NCBI GenBank assembly: GCA_044361315.1 | Contig: JBIKJA010000004.1 | Span: 62,001 to 126,000, forward strand | Direction: 5' to 3' | Length of the DNA: 64,000 bases | From: Crocinitomix sp044361315 | Lineage (GTDB): Bacteria; Bacteroidota; Bacteroidia; Flavobacteriales_D; Crocinitomicaceae | Shown: piece after piece, positions 10,365-18,155 of the stretch | Numbering within the stretch: position 1 is the stretch's first letter | How the letters are laid out: each line of letters starts with the position of its first letter | Made by a program: the position numbers and the translations under genes | The notes under the pieces: model-generated | What the model was told of the DNA's origin: nothing | Database searches by the model: none | Seen by the model: only the letters and a program-made list of their open reading frames with translations

Positions 10365-11618
10365 ATGAATTTAAATGAGTACAATTTTACAGTAGCAGAT
10401 CGATTTATTAAATATGCTAAAATTGACACGGAGTCCGATCCAAATTCGAGTTCTTTTCCATCAACTGAAAAGCAAAAGGATTTAGGTAAGGTTTTGGTAC
10501 AGGAATTAATCGAAATTGGAATTGCTGATGCGGAAATGGATGAATGGGGATATGTTTATGCCACCATTCATGCAACTGCTGGTGCAGAAAATGTTCCGAC
10601 CGTGTGTTTTTGTGCACACATGGACACGGCTCCTGATTGCAGTGGAAAAAATGTTAAGCCGATTGTGCATAAAAATTATGATGGCGCGCCTATCGTTTTA
10701 CCGGACGACAATTCTCAAATTATAACGACTGAGAGACATCCCTATTTAAAATCTAAAATTGGAGACGATATTATTACAGCAAGTGGATTAACCTTATTAG
10801 GCGCAGATGATAAAGCAGGCGTGGCTTGTATTATGGATTTTGCTCATTTTATTGTGAATAATCCAACCATTTCCCACGGTAAAATCAGAATCTTGTTTAC
10901 GCCAGACGAAGAGGTGGGACGAGGTGTGGAACACATTGATATGCAACGCTTAAATGCAAATTTTGGATACACCTTAGATGGCGGTGCTTTAGGCTCGATC
11001 GAAGACGAAAGTTTTTCGGCGGATGCGGTAGAGGTAATCATCCATGGAATTAGTGCTCATCCAGGATATGCAAAAAACAAACTTGTGAATGCGCTCAAAA
11101 TCGCAAGTGAATTCATTGAGCAATTGCCAAAAGATTCTTGGTCTCCCGAAACTACTGAAGGCCGAGAAGGATTCGTTCATCCAACTTCTGTTTCAGGAAT
11201 CATGGAAAAAGTATCGGTGAAATTCATCATACGCAACCATGATACGGCTAAATTGCCCGTTTACGAGGATCGTTTAAAATCTATATTAGATAAGGTTATT
11301 TCAAAATACAACGGTGTACATACCGAATTTAAAGTTACCGAGCAATACCGCAACATGAAAGAAATCATTAAAGAAGTTCCTTTTGTAACGGATTATGCGA
11401 TCGAAGCTATGAAAAGAGCGGGCATTGAACCAAAACCGGTAATAATCCGCGGTGGTACTGATGGTTCTAGATTATCGTTTATGGGATTACCTTGTCCAAA
11501 TATTTTTACCGGAGAAATGGGAATTCATTCGAAACATGAATATGTCAGTATTCAAGACATGCAAAAGGCAGTGAAGACCATGGTTCATTTAGCTCAAATT
11601 TGGAAAGAAAACGCATAG
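10365..11618 (+). CDS. pepT: Peptidase T (tripeptide aminopeptidase)
   Basis: This 417-residue cytoplasmic metallopeptidase of the M20B family removes the N-terminal residue from tripeptides. It has the expected length (about 410) and the di-zinc ligands: AHMDTAPD near residues 82-89, LLGADDKAGVA near 144-154 (bridging Asp), TPDEEVGRG near 179-187 (catalytic Glu and ligand), and HSKHEYV near 386-392. The RGGTDGSRLSFMGLPCPN motif of PepT precedes the last ligand. The dimerisation domain lies between residues 210 and 320. It stands alone, with divergent surface genes on the left and a convergent aminotransferase on the right. Identification is firm. Confidence 0.96.
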   Translation: MNLNEYNFTVADRFIKYAKIDTESDPNSSSFPSTEKQKDLGKVLVQELIEIGIADAEMDEWGYVYATIHATAGAENVPTVCFCAHMDTAPDCSGKNVKPIVHKNYDGAPIVLPDDNSQIITTERHPYLKSKIGDDIITASGLTLLGADDKAGVACIMDFAHFIVNNPTISHGKIRILFTPDEEVGRGVEHIDMQRLNANFGYTLDGGALGSIEDESFSADAVEVIIHGISAHPGYAKNKLVNALKIASEFIEQLPKDSWSPETTEGREGFVHPTSVSGIMEKVSVKFIIRNHDTAKLPVYEDRLKSILDKVISKYNGVHTEFKVTEQYRNMKEIIKEVPFVTDYAIEAMKRAGIEPKPVIIRGGTDGSRLSFMGLPCPNIFTGEMGIHSKHEYVSIQDMQKAVKTMVHLAQIWKENA

Positions 11619-11627
11619 TTTACGCTT

Positions 11628-11674
11628 AAAAACCACCTTTTTTCAATGTTTTTAATCGATAAGGCTGGTTTTTT
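11628..11674. terminator. Bidirectional terminator between convergent pepT and aminotransferase genes
   Basis: The left arm AAAAACCACCTT (11628-11639) pairs, with one mismatch or bulge, with AAGGCTGGTTTTTT (11661-11674). A-runs and T-runs flank both sides. The right arm overlaps the last codons of the minus-strand gene. Confidence 0.6.
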
Positions 11675-12815
11675 GTTTAATTTCACGTAAGGCATCAATC
11701 AATATTTCGACGTCCTTTTCGCTATTGTAAGGTTGGAGAGACATTCGCAAATAAATTTGTTTGGTAAAGGTAACAACCGGAATCTCAATTTTATATTCAT
11801 CGTACAAAGCAGATTTAAGTCCCAAAGGATTCGTAGTTGAAATTGGAACACTGCACATTTGTCCTAAAAAAGTGTCCTCTAAAGGACAGATTAAGTGGCT
11901 ATTAAGTTCTTTTGCCAAAATTGGATAATAGTGCTGAATCATTGCGCGCGACTTTTTTGTCTGTTGGCTCCAACGATTCTCTTCTAAAAATTTTAAACAG
12001 GCAGGAGTTGTCAGAAACGCAGAAAAATCGCGTGTACCTTGAAATTGGTGATAATCTTGAAATTGAGAATGGGATGGAAAATCGGCTTCATATCCCCAAG
12101 AAATTACCAACGGATCTATGTTCGTTTGAAATGATTTTTTAACATACAAAAACGAACTTCCTTTAGGCGCTAACATCCATTTATGGCAAGCGCCTAAATA
12201 AACATCAGGATTCAGTTTTTTTAAGTCTAGTTCGATATGCGCTGGAACATGAGCTCCGTCAATAATTACCAACAAACCTAATTCTTTGGCACGGGTGCAA
12301 ATTTCTTGAACAGGAAAAATCAAGGCTGTTGGACTAGTAATTTGAGACAAGAAAACAATTTTCGTGTTTGCCGTTAATCCACTCCAAAAATCCGCTAAAA
12401 ATTTTTCAATACTTACAAGGGGTAAATTTATTTTTTGTTGGACATACTTTGCCCCAACTTTGTTGCAATAATATTTCCATGTGCGGTCAGTTGCCCCATA
12501 TTCTTGATCAGTTGTCAAAATTTCATCCCCTTCTTTCAGATCTAAACTTTTAACAATCGTGTTGATTGCAAAGGATGGATTGGTCATATAGATCAAATCA
12601 TCCGCATCACAATTTAAATAATTAGCCAATACAATTTTTGAATCAGCCAGCAATTTTACTCCTGTTTTGGTAATGAATTGGATGGGCTCTTTTTCCAACA
12701 TTAATTGATACTGTTGATAACTGTCAAAGATTGGTTTTGGACATGCACCAAATGAACCATGGTTTAAAAAGGTTATTTCTTCATTCAACAAAAATTGATT
12801 TTTGATGTTGGCCAT
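11652..12815 (-). CDS. Class V aminotransferase-fold PLP enzyme (isopenicillin N epimerase-like)
   Basis: This 387-residue fold-type I PLP enzyme opens with FLNHGSFGACPKPIFDSYQ, the HGSFG motif of the isopenicillin N epimerase/hercynylcysteine lyase-like branch. The PLP-binding Asp lies in VIIDGAHVPAHIE and the Schiff-base Lys in GACHKWMLAPKG (about residue 212). It has no signal peptide and is cytoplasmic. Family members include epimerases, cysteine desulfurase-like lyases and aminotransferases, so the reaction is not determined. It is divergent from the glutathione peroxidase gene (121-bp gap) and convergent with pepT. No sulfur-transfer or NRPS partner is near. Confidence 0.85.
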   Translation of the reverse strand: MANIKNQFLLNEEITFLNHGSFGACPKPIFDSYQQYQLMLEKEPIQFITKTGVKLLADSKIVLANYLNCDADDLIYMTNPSFAINTIVKSLDLKEGDEILTTDQEYGATDRTWKYYCNKVGAKYVQQKINLPLVSIEKFLADFWSGLTANTKIVFLSQITSPTALIFPVQEICTRAKELGLLVIIDGAHVPAHIELDLKKLNPDVYLGACHKWMLAPKGSSFLYVKKSFQTNIDPLVISWGYEADFPSHSQFQDYHQFQGTRDFSAFLTTPACLKFLEENRWSQQTKKSRAMIQHYYPILAKELNSHLICPLEDTFLGQMCSVPISTTNPLGLKSALYDEYKIEIPVVTFTKQIYLRMSLQPYNSEKDVEILIDALREIKQKTSLID

Positions 12816-12936
12816 ATTAATTAATTTTTTACTGCGAATATGTTCATTTTCGTCAGTGAATCCAAATAATCCAATTAATTTTACTTTGTAATGAGCAAAA
12901 TCAGTTTTGAAACGTTACCTAAACAAATCAAAAAAT

Positions 12937-13455
12937 ATGAAAACCTTAAATTTAATAATCCTTTTTATGACTTTCTCAGCTTTTGGACAGACGTCTATTC
13001 ATGAATTTAAATTTGTTTCTATTTCAGGCGACGAGCGTTCTTTTGCTGAATTTAGTGGCAAGAAAATTTTAATTGTCAACACTGCATCTGAATGCGGTTT
13101 TACACCCCAATATGAAGACTTGGAAAAACTCCATCAAGCAAAACAAAATGAATTAGTTATTATTGGTTTTCCTGCAAATAATTTTGGAGGACAAGAGCCT
13201 GGAAAAAACAAAGATATTGCGGCTTTTTGCCAAAAAAATTATGGGGTTACGTTTTTATTAAGTGAAAAGGTTTCGGTGGAAGGAGAAGATATAACTCCTT
13301 TGTTTAAGTGGCTTTGTGCACATGAAAACCCAAGTTTTACAGGACCAATTAAATGGAATTTTGAAAAATTTTTATTGAATGAAGAGGGTAAATTAGTGGA
13401 TCGTTTCAGAAGTGCCGTTAAGCCGACAGCTCAAAAAATTTTAGGAAAAGAATAA
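12937..13455 (+). CDS. Exported glutathione peroxidase (Cys-type thiol peroxidase)
   Basis: This 172-residue protein starts at ATG 12937. An in-frame TTG at 12907 would add 10 residues, but the ATG directly precedes a good signal peptide (MKTLNLIILFMTFSAFGQ), so I prefer it. The thioredoxin-fold peroxidase motifs are present: NTASECGFTPQY with the peroxidatic Cys near residue 53, FPANNFGGQEPG with the active-site Gln near 88, and IKWNFEKFL with the active-site Trp. It has Cys, not selenocysteine. Such bacterial enzymes usually use thioredoxin-like reductants. The signal peptide points to the periplasm, which is less common for the family. It reduces hydroperoxides. Confidence 0.92.
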   Translation: MKTLNLIILFMTFSAFGQTSIHEFKFVSISGDERSFAEFSGKKILIVNTASECGFTPQYEDLEKLHQAKQNELVIIGFPANNFGGQEPGKNKDIAAFCQKNYGVTFLLSEKVSVEGEDITPLFKWLCAHENPSFTGPIKWNFEKFLLNEEGKLVDRFRSAVKPTAQKILGKE

Positions 13456-13477
13456 GTGAAAATTTGAGTGATTAATA

Positions 13478-13498
13478 AAAGATTTATGATGAATCTTT
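13478..13498 (+). terminator. Weak hairpin after glutathione peroxidase
   Basis: AAAGATT-TATGATG-AATCTTT is a 7-bp perfect stem 23 bp after the stop. It ends in a short T-rich stretch without a strong U-run. Confidence 0.3.
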
Positions 13499-13513
13499 CT
13501 AAATTGATCCCTC

Positions 13514-13547
13514 TTTGATTTTCATTGTTAAATTTTTGGTAAATTTG
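13514..13547 (+). promoter_or_regulatory. Bacteroidetes-type promoter of the etfBA operon
   Basis: TTTG at 13514-13517, a 22-bp spacer and TAAATTTG at 13540-13547 match the Bacteroidetes primary-sigma consensus in both boxes. The etfB ATG lies 36 bp downstream of the -7 box. Confidence 0.7.
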
Positions 13548-13583
13548 GCTACTTAAAAAATTAATATCAAATAATATAACAAT

Positions 13584-14324
13584 ATGAAACTATTAGTTTG
13601 TATTAGTAAGTCACCCGATACGACAAGTAAAATTGATTTTACTGATAACAATACAAAATTTAATGAGTCTGGTGTTCAATACATAGTTAATCCTTATGAT
13701 GAGTGGTATGCGCTTGTTCGTGCATTGGAATTAAAGGAACAATTTGGTGGTTCGGTCACAACAATTAGTGTTGGTGGCTTGGATGAAGAGCCAATCATCA
13801 GAAAAGCTTTAGCAATTGGTGCAGATGACGCTGTTCGAATAGACAGCGAAGCTGGAGACGCTTATTATACAGCATTCCAAATTTCAGAATATGCTAAATC
13901 AAACGGTTTTGACGTTGTTTTTACTGGTAAAGAAACTATTAATTATAATGGATCTCAAGTTGGCGGTATGCTTGCCGAATTGTTAAATATTCCTTTTATT
14001 AGTCTTGCTACAAAACTTGATTTTAATGGTTCAGTTGCAACAATTATGAAAGAAATGGTTGGCGGTGATGAGGTGATTGAATTATCAACGCCTTTTGTAA
14101 TAAGTGCTGCAAAAGGCATGGCCGAACAACGAATTCCGAATATGAGAGGGATTATGGCTGCCCGAACAAAACCGCTTCAAGTGATTGCACCCGCACCGTG
14201 TGATCATTTAGTTTCCTACGAATCGTATGAACTGCCATCTGCAAAAAAGGAATGTAAATATGTTGATGCGAATAATATGGGTGAATTAGTAAGTTTATTG
14301 CACAACGAAGCAAAAGTTATTTAA
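13584..14324 (+). CDS. etfB: Electron transfer flavoprotein subunit beta
   Basis: This 246-residue cytoplasmic protein matches the family length. It opens with the MKLLVCISKSPDTTSKIDF start, then INPYDEWAL-like VNPYDEWYALVRALE, an adenine-nucleotide-binding segment (GADDAVRIDSE), and DVVFTGKETINYNGSQVGGMLAELL. With EtfA it forms the heterodimer that carries electrons from acyl-CoA and other dehydrogenases to ETF:quinone oxidoreductase. It is first in an operon, 10 bp before etfA, with a clear promoter upstream. Confidence 0.96.
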   Translation: MKLLVCISKSPDTTSKIDFTDNNTKFNESGVQYIVNPYDEWYALVRALELKEQFGGSVTTISVGGLDEEPIIRKALAIGADDAVRIDSEAGDAYYTAFQISEYAKSNGFDVVFTGKETINYNGSQVGGMLAELLNIPFISLATKLDFNGSVATIMKEMVGGDEVIELSTPFVISAAKGMAEQRIPNMRGIMAARTKPLQVIAPAPCDHLVSYESYELPSAKKECKYVDANNMGELVSLLHNEAKVI

Positions 14325-14334
14325 ATAAGAGATT

Positions 14335-15276
14335 ATGTCAGTACTTGTATATATAGATACCCTTATTGGGAAAATTACTAAAAGTGGAATGGAAGCGGTT
14401 CAATATGGCAGCAAAATTGGTGAAACTACCGTTATAACAAATGGTGCTATCGATGCAAATCAATTAGCGAAATTAGGAGGTTATGGTGCTTCAAAAGTAT
14501 TAGTTAATCGAAATTTACTCGTAAATGATGCTCGTCAAGTGAGTCGTTTGGTAAAAGCGGCCATTTCGGAGGTAGGAGCTAAGACAATTGTTTTTTCACA
14601 AGATTTAACAGGTAAGGCAGTGGCCCCAATGATTTCTGCTAGTTTAAAAGCAGGACTTGTTTCTGGTGCAATTGCATTACCAGCAGCTGACGGTAAAATT
14701 AAAGTAAATGTTTTTTCAGGCAAGGCTTTCGGAATTGTAAAGGTAAATACTGAAAAACGAGTCATTACATTGACTCCCAATTCAGTTGGTGTTGTTGAAG
14801 GAATTGGTCAAGCTCCGGTCGAAGATTTTTTGGCTGATCTTGGAACTCCATCTTACACTACAAAAGAAATCAAAAAACAAGAAGGTGATATCCTTTTGCC
14901 GGAAGCAGGATTAGTAGTTTCAGCAGGGAGAGGGTTAAAAGGACCCGAAAATTGGGGAATTGTTGAGGATTTAGCAAAAGCGTTGGGAGCAGCTACTGCA
15001 TGTTCTCGTCCTGTTGCAGATATTGGGTGGAGACCGCATCACGAGCATGTTGGACAAACAGGTGTTGCAATCAGACCTAATTTGTATATTGCTATCGGAA
15101 TTTCTGGGGCAATACAACATTTAGCTGGGGTGAATGGAAGCAAAGTGATCGTGGTGATTAACACCGATCCTGAAGCGCCATTTTTTAAAGCAGCCGATTA
15201 TGGAATTGTAGGGGATGCGTTTGAAATTTTACCTAAATTAACATCCGAAATAAATAAATTAAAGGCGCGAAATTAA
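14335..15276 (+). CDS. etfA: Electron transfer flavoprotein subunit alpha
   Basis: At 313 residues this is the normal length. The N-terminal half has the ETF fold. The C-terminal FAD domain carries VVSAGRGLKGPENW, CSRPVADIGWRPH, GQTGVAIRPNLYIAIGISG, AIQHLAGVNGSKVIVVINTD and APFFKAADYGIVGD, the classic EtfA signature. It pairs with EtfB to bind one FAD and one AMP. It lies 10 bp after etfB and 43 bp before the nuclease-domain gene. Confidence 0.97.
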   Translation: MSVLVYIDTLIGKITKSGMEAVQYGSKIGETTVITNGAIDANQLAKLGGYGASKVLVNRNLLVNDARQVSRLVKAAISEVGAKTIVFSQDLTGKAVAPMISASLKAGLVSGAIALPAADGKIKVNVFSGKAFGIVKVNTEKRVITLTPNSVGVVEGIGQAPVEDFLADLGTPSYTTKEIKKQEGDILLPEAGLVVSAGRGLKGPENWGIVEDLAKALGAATACSRPVADIGWRPHHEHVGQTGVAIRPNLYIAIGISGAIQHLAGVNGSKVIVVINTDPEAPFFKAADYGIVGDAFEILPKLTSEINKLKARN

Positions 15277-15319
15277 AATGTTACTTTTCAGGAGGGTTTA
15301 AACATCCTTTTTTCGTTTT

Positions 15320-15901
15320 ATGGAAAAGATTGAGTTAAAAATAGTAGGTTTGTCCTACAGCCAAACACAATCAGGTGCATATGCGCTTGTATTGGCTGAA
15401 AAGAAGGGGGTAAGGAGATTGCCAATAATTATTGGGGGGTTTGAGGCGCAATCCATTGCCATAGAATTAGAAAAGATGAAACCTTCTCGGCCATTAACAC
15501 ACGATCTTTTTAAAACTTTTGCGGATACATTTCATGTCAAAATAAAGGAAGTATTGATTTACAATTTGGTAGAAGGTGTGTTTTATGCAAAAATTGTTTG
15601 CGATCAGCAAGGTGAAATTTATGATATCGATGCCAGAACAAGTGACGCTATTGCTATAGGCATAAGAGCAAATTGTGCGGTTTACACATTCGAACATATT
15701 TTAAGTTCAGCGGGCATTCAACTCGAAGATGAAATCGATGCGGATGCAGCGGTCAATGAAAATCAAGACATAGATCCAAATGAAAATGAATTATCAATTG
15801 CCTCGGCCGAAGAGTTAGAGGCGCTGTTACAAGAGGCTATCGAGCAAGAAGACTATGAACGGGCTTCTGAAATAAGAGACGAATTAAATAAACGCAGCTA
15901 A
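15320..15901 (+). CDS. Bifunctional nuclease (DUF151) domain protein with C-terminal UVR motif
   Basis: In this 193-residue protein, residues 1-140 match the BFN/DUF151 domain (IELKIVGLSYSQTQSGAYAL, GVRRLPIIIGGFEAQSIAIE, RPLTHDLF, DARTSDAIAIGIRANC). The last 35 residues form a UvrB/UvrC-type helical hairpin (EDYERASEIRDELNKR). This two-domain form is common in Bacteroidetes. Plant and mycobacterial relatives show nuclease activity; the cellular role here is unknown. It lies between etfA and a nucleoside transporter, 1 bp before the latter, so co-transcription is likely. Confidence 0.88.
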   Translation: MEKIELKIVGLSYSQTQSGAYALVLAEKKGVRRLPIIIGGFEAQSIAIELEKMKPSRPLTHDLFKTFADTFHVKIKEVLIYNLVEGVFYAKIVCDQQGEIYDIDARTSDAIAIGIRANCAVYTFEHILSSAGIQLEDEIDADAAVNENQDIDPNENELSIASAEELEALLQEAIEQEDYERASEIRDELNKRS

Positions 15902-15902
15902 A

Positions 15903-17684
15903 ATGAAAAACACGCACCTAGTACTACTAATCTTGATATTGAGCTTTATCTTTGTTTCGTGTGGCGAGCAGGAAAAATTAAGTCCCATCATTGGTAAATG
16001 GAAAGATAAAAATTACAATCCCAACGATACGATCGCCCAATGGAAAATTGTTTCTTTTCAAGATAAACAAGGCAAACGGGAATTTTCAGCAACAAATTGG
16101 TTTCCAAAAAAAATTCAAGGGGATTGGTTGCTTGAAGGAAAAACGTTAACACTAACATACCTCGCTCCACAGCAAAGATATGTTGATTCGATTGTTGTAG
16201 AAGATTTGGGAGTTGATGGATCTAGAACGACTTATTTCGAGGATAATTCAGTTGTACAAACTGTCGAAAACGGTGCGGTTAAAAGTGTTTTAACCGAAAG
16301 TAAAATCGATATTTCTGTATTAGATGATCGCAACCTACAATTTCAATGGAACGGAATAAACCACTCCTATGTTAAAAATCTCGAACATCAATCTTCTGTT
16401 TCTTTTTGGTCGATTTTAAGAGGTTCAATAGGTGTTTTGGCCTTAATACTAATCACTTTCATGTTTTCAAATAATAAGAAAAAAATTGATTGGGGGCTAG
16501 TTATAAAAGGGGTTTCTTTACAAATTGTCATAGCCGTTCTTGTCTTAAAAGTGCCTTTTGTTGAAAATGGTTTTTTGTGGGTGAGTCAAAAATTCGTAAA
16601 ACTTATTTCTTATACAAATGAAGGTGTAAATTTTTTGTTCGCCCAATTTGGTATGGATAAAATTGACTCTACTTGGGGTAATTTTGCAATAACTGTGCTC
16701 CCAACGATTATTTTCTTTTCCGCTTTAATGAGTGTGCTTTATTATATTGGGTTACTTCAAAAAATTGTGTTCGTCTTCGCATGGATCATGAAACGTTTTA
16801 TGCGTGTTTCTGGTGCTGAAAGTCTTGCAGCTGCAGGCAATGTATTTATGGGACAAACAGAGTCTCCTTTATTGGTTAAACCCTATCTTGCTGGCATGAC
16901 CAAATCTGAACTCCTTTGTTTGATGACCGGCGGAATGGCCACAATCGCAGGTGGAGTTTTAGCGGCGTACGTTAATTTTCTAGGAGGAGATGATCCGGTT
17001 CAACAAGCCTTTTTTGCCAAACATTTATTGACAGCTTCAATCATTTCTGCTCCTGCGGCTATTGTTGCAGCTAAAATCTTAATCCCTGAAACGGAAGAAA
17101 TCAACAAAGATCTTAAAATTGATAAACAAAAGTTAGGTACAAACATTCTTGAAGCAGTTTCTAATGGAACAACCGACGGTTTAAAATTGGCAGTAAATGT
17201 TGCGGCTATGTTGCTGGTTTTTATTGCGTTAATGGCACTTGGAAATGGCATATTGAGTTGGATTGGAGATGTTACGTCGATTAACGAGGTTATTGCTACA
17301 AATACGAATTATAGTGGCCTTTCTTTTGAGTTTATACTTGGATATATAGGTGCGCCAATAGTTTGGTTATTAGGAGTAGAAAGTGGGGATATGCTTCTGG
17401 TAGGAGAATTATTAGGTCAAAAAACGGTCTTAAATGAATTCGTCGCCTACCCACGTTTGGGAGAAATGAATCAATCTGGCCAACTTTCTGAAAAGTCTAT
17501 TATAATCAGCACTTATATGTTGTGCGGATTCGCAAATTTCGCCTCAATCGGAATTCAAATTGGAGGCATTGGATCGCTTATTCCCTCTCGAAAAGGGGTC
17601 TTGTCCGAATTAGGGATGCGTGCTCTCTTAGGTGGAACAGTCGCAAGTCTTTTAACTGCTGCCATCGTAGGAATGCTCTTTTAG
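15903..17684 (+). CDS. Concentrative nucleoside transporter with N-terminal lipocalin-like extension
   Basis: In this 593-residue protein, residues about 190-593 are a full CNT/NupC transporter: the N-terminal domain (WGLVIKGVSLQIVIAVLVLK), the gate core, and the signatures GQTESPLLVKPYLAGMTKSE, GVESGDMLLVGELLGQK and YMLCGFANFASIGIQIGGIG. NupC is about 400 residues, so about 170 are extra. They begin with a lipobox-like LSFIFVSCGEQ and continue as a lipocalin-like barrel (IIGKWKDKNYNPNDTIAQW, then alternating strands, then FQWNGINHSY). The transporter should import nucleosides with a cation across the inner membrane, with the extension facing the periplasm. If the Cys is really lipidated, the protein would be both lipoprotein and polytopic, which is odd. 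The gene starts 1 bp after the BFN gene stops. Confidence 0.9.
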   Translation: MKNTHLVLLILILSFIFVSCGEQEKLSPIIGKWKDKNYNPNDTIAQWKIVSFQDKQGKREFSATNWFPKKIQGDWLLEGKTLTLTYLAPQQRYVDSIVVEDLGVDGSRTTYFEDNSVVQTVENGAVKSVLTESKIDISVLDDRNLQFQWNGINHSYVKNLEHQSSVSFWSILRGSIGVLALILITFMFSNNKKKIDWGLVIKGVSLQIVIAVLVLKVPFVENGFLWVSQKFVKLISYTNEGVNFLFAQFGMDKIDSTWGNFAITVLPTIIFFSALMSVLYYIGLLQKIVFVFAWIMKRFMRVSGAESLAAAGNVFMGQTESPLLVKPYLAGMTKSELLCLMTGGMATIAGGVLAAYVNFLGGDDPVQQAFFAKHLLTASIISAPAAIVAAKILIPETEEINKDLKIDKQKLGTNILEAVSNGTTDGLKLAVNVAAMLLVFIALMALGNGILSWIGDVTSINEVIATNTNYSGLSFEFILGYIGAPIVWLLGVESGDMLLVGELLGQKTVLNEFVAYPRLGEMNQSGQLSEKSIIISTYMLCGFANFASIGIQIGGIGSLIPSRKGVLSELGMRALLGGTVASLLTAAIVGMLF

Positions 17685-18155
17685 AAGTGTCTTTTTTAGT
17701 GCGTATTACTTGTTAATAAAGGTTCTAATTTTGTATATTATTTTGGTTATTAATTGAATAGATAATTTTGTTTAAACCCAGATTTTTTAAAAGTGCGTTC
17801 ATTCAAATAGTTAAAATTTCATTTTATTCGCACTATTAAGATTATACTTCTGAAACTTTATTTATATAAGTGGTTATAATTCATTAATTTTATTAAAACC
17901 TTTTTTTACTTCGAAAAACCTCCGTTATCCACTCAATTTGTATTAAAAAAAATAAATAAATGGTGAAATTGTGGTAGTGTTTTCTTGAAGTATCAGGTTT
18001 AAAAATAGGCATAAATAATAATTAATCGATTTAAATTAACTGTTCGTCGCTTATTTTTATGTGTTAGACTTGTCGGATATTTTGTAAGTTTCATCGATAA
18101 TTAGCTATAAAGTCTTATAAAACATTTATTTTCGCCTTTTTTTACCGTATTTTTT
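17685..18155. other. 471-bp AT-rich gap upstream of the giant type B adhesin
   Basis: I see no credible gene in either strand. It is very AT-rich with frequent short A/T runs. It contains possible promoter elements (described separately) and no strong hairpin. It probably serves as a long regulatory leader for the 1806-residue gene. Confidence 0.5.
17742..17770 (+). promoter_or_regulatory. Possible promoter for the TSP3 adhesin operon
   Basis: TTTG at 17742-17745, a 17-bp spacer and TAATTTTG at 17763-17770 fit the Bacteroidetes consensus. The next ATG is about 385 bp downstream, implying a long leader. A second TAATTTTG at 17726 lacks a spaced TTTG. The AT-rich background makes chance matches likely. 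Confidence 0.35.
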
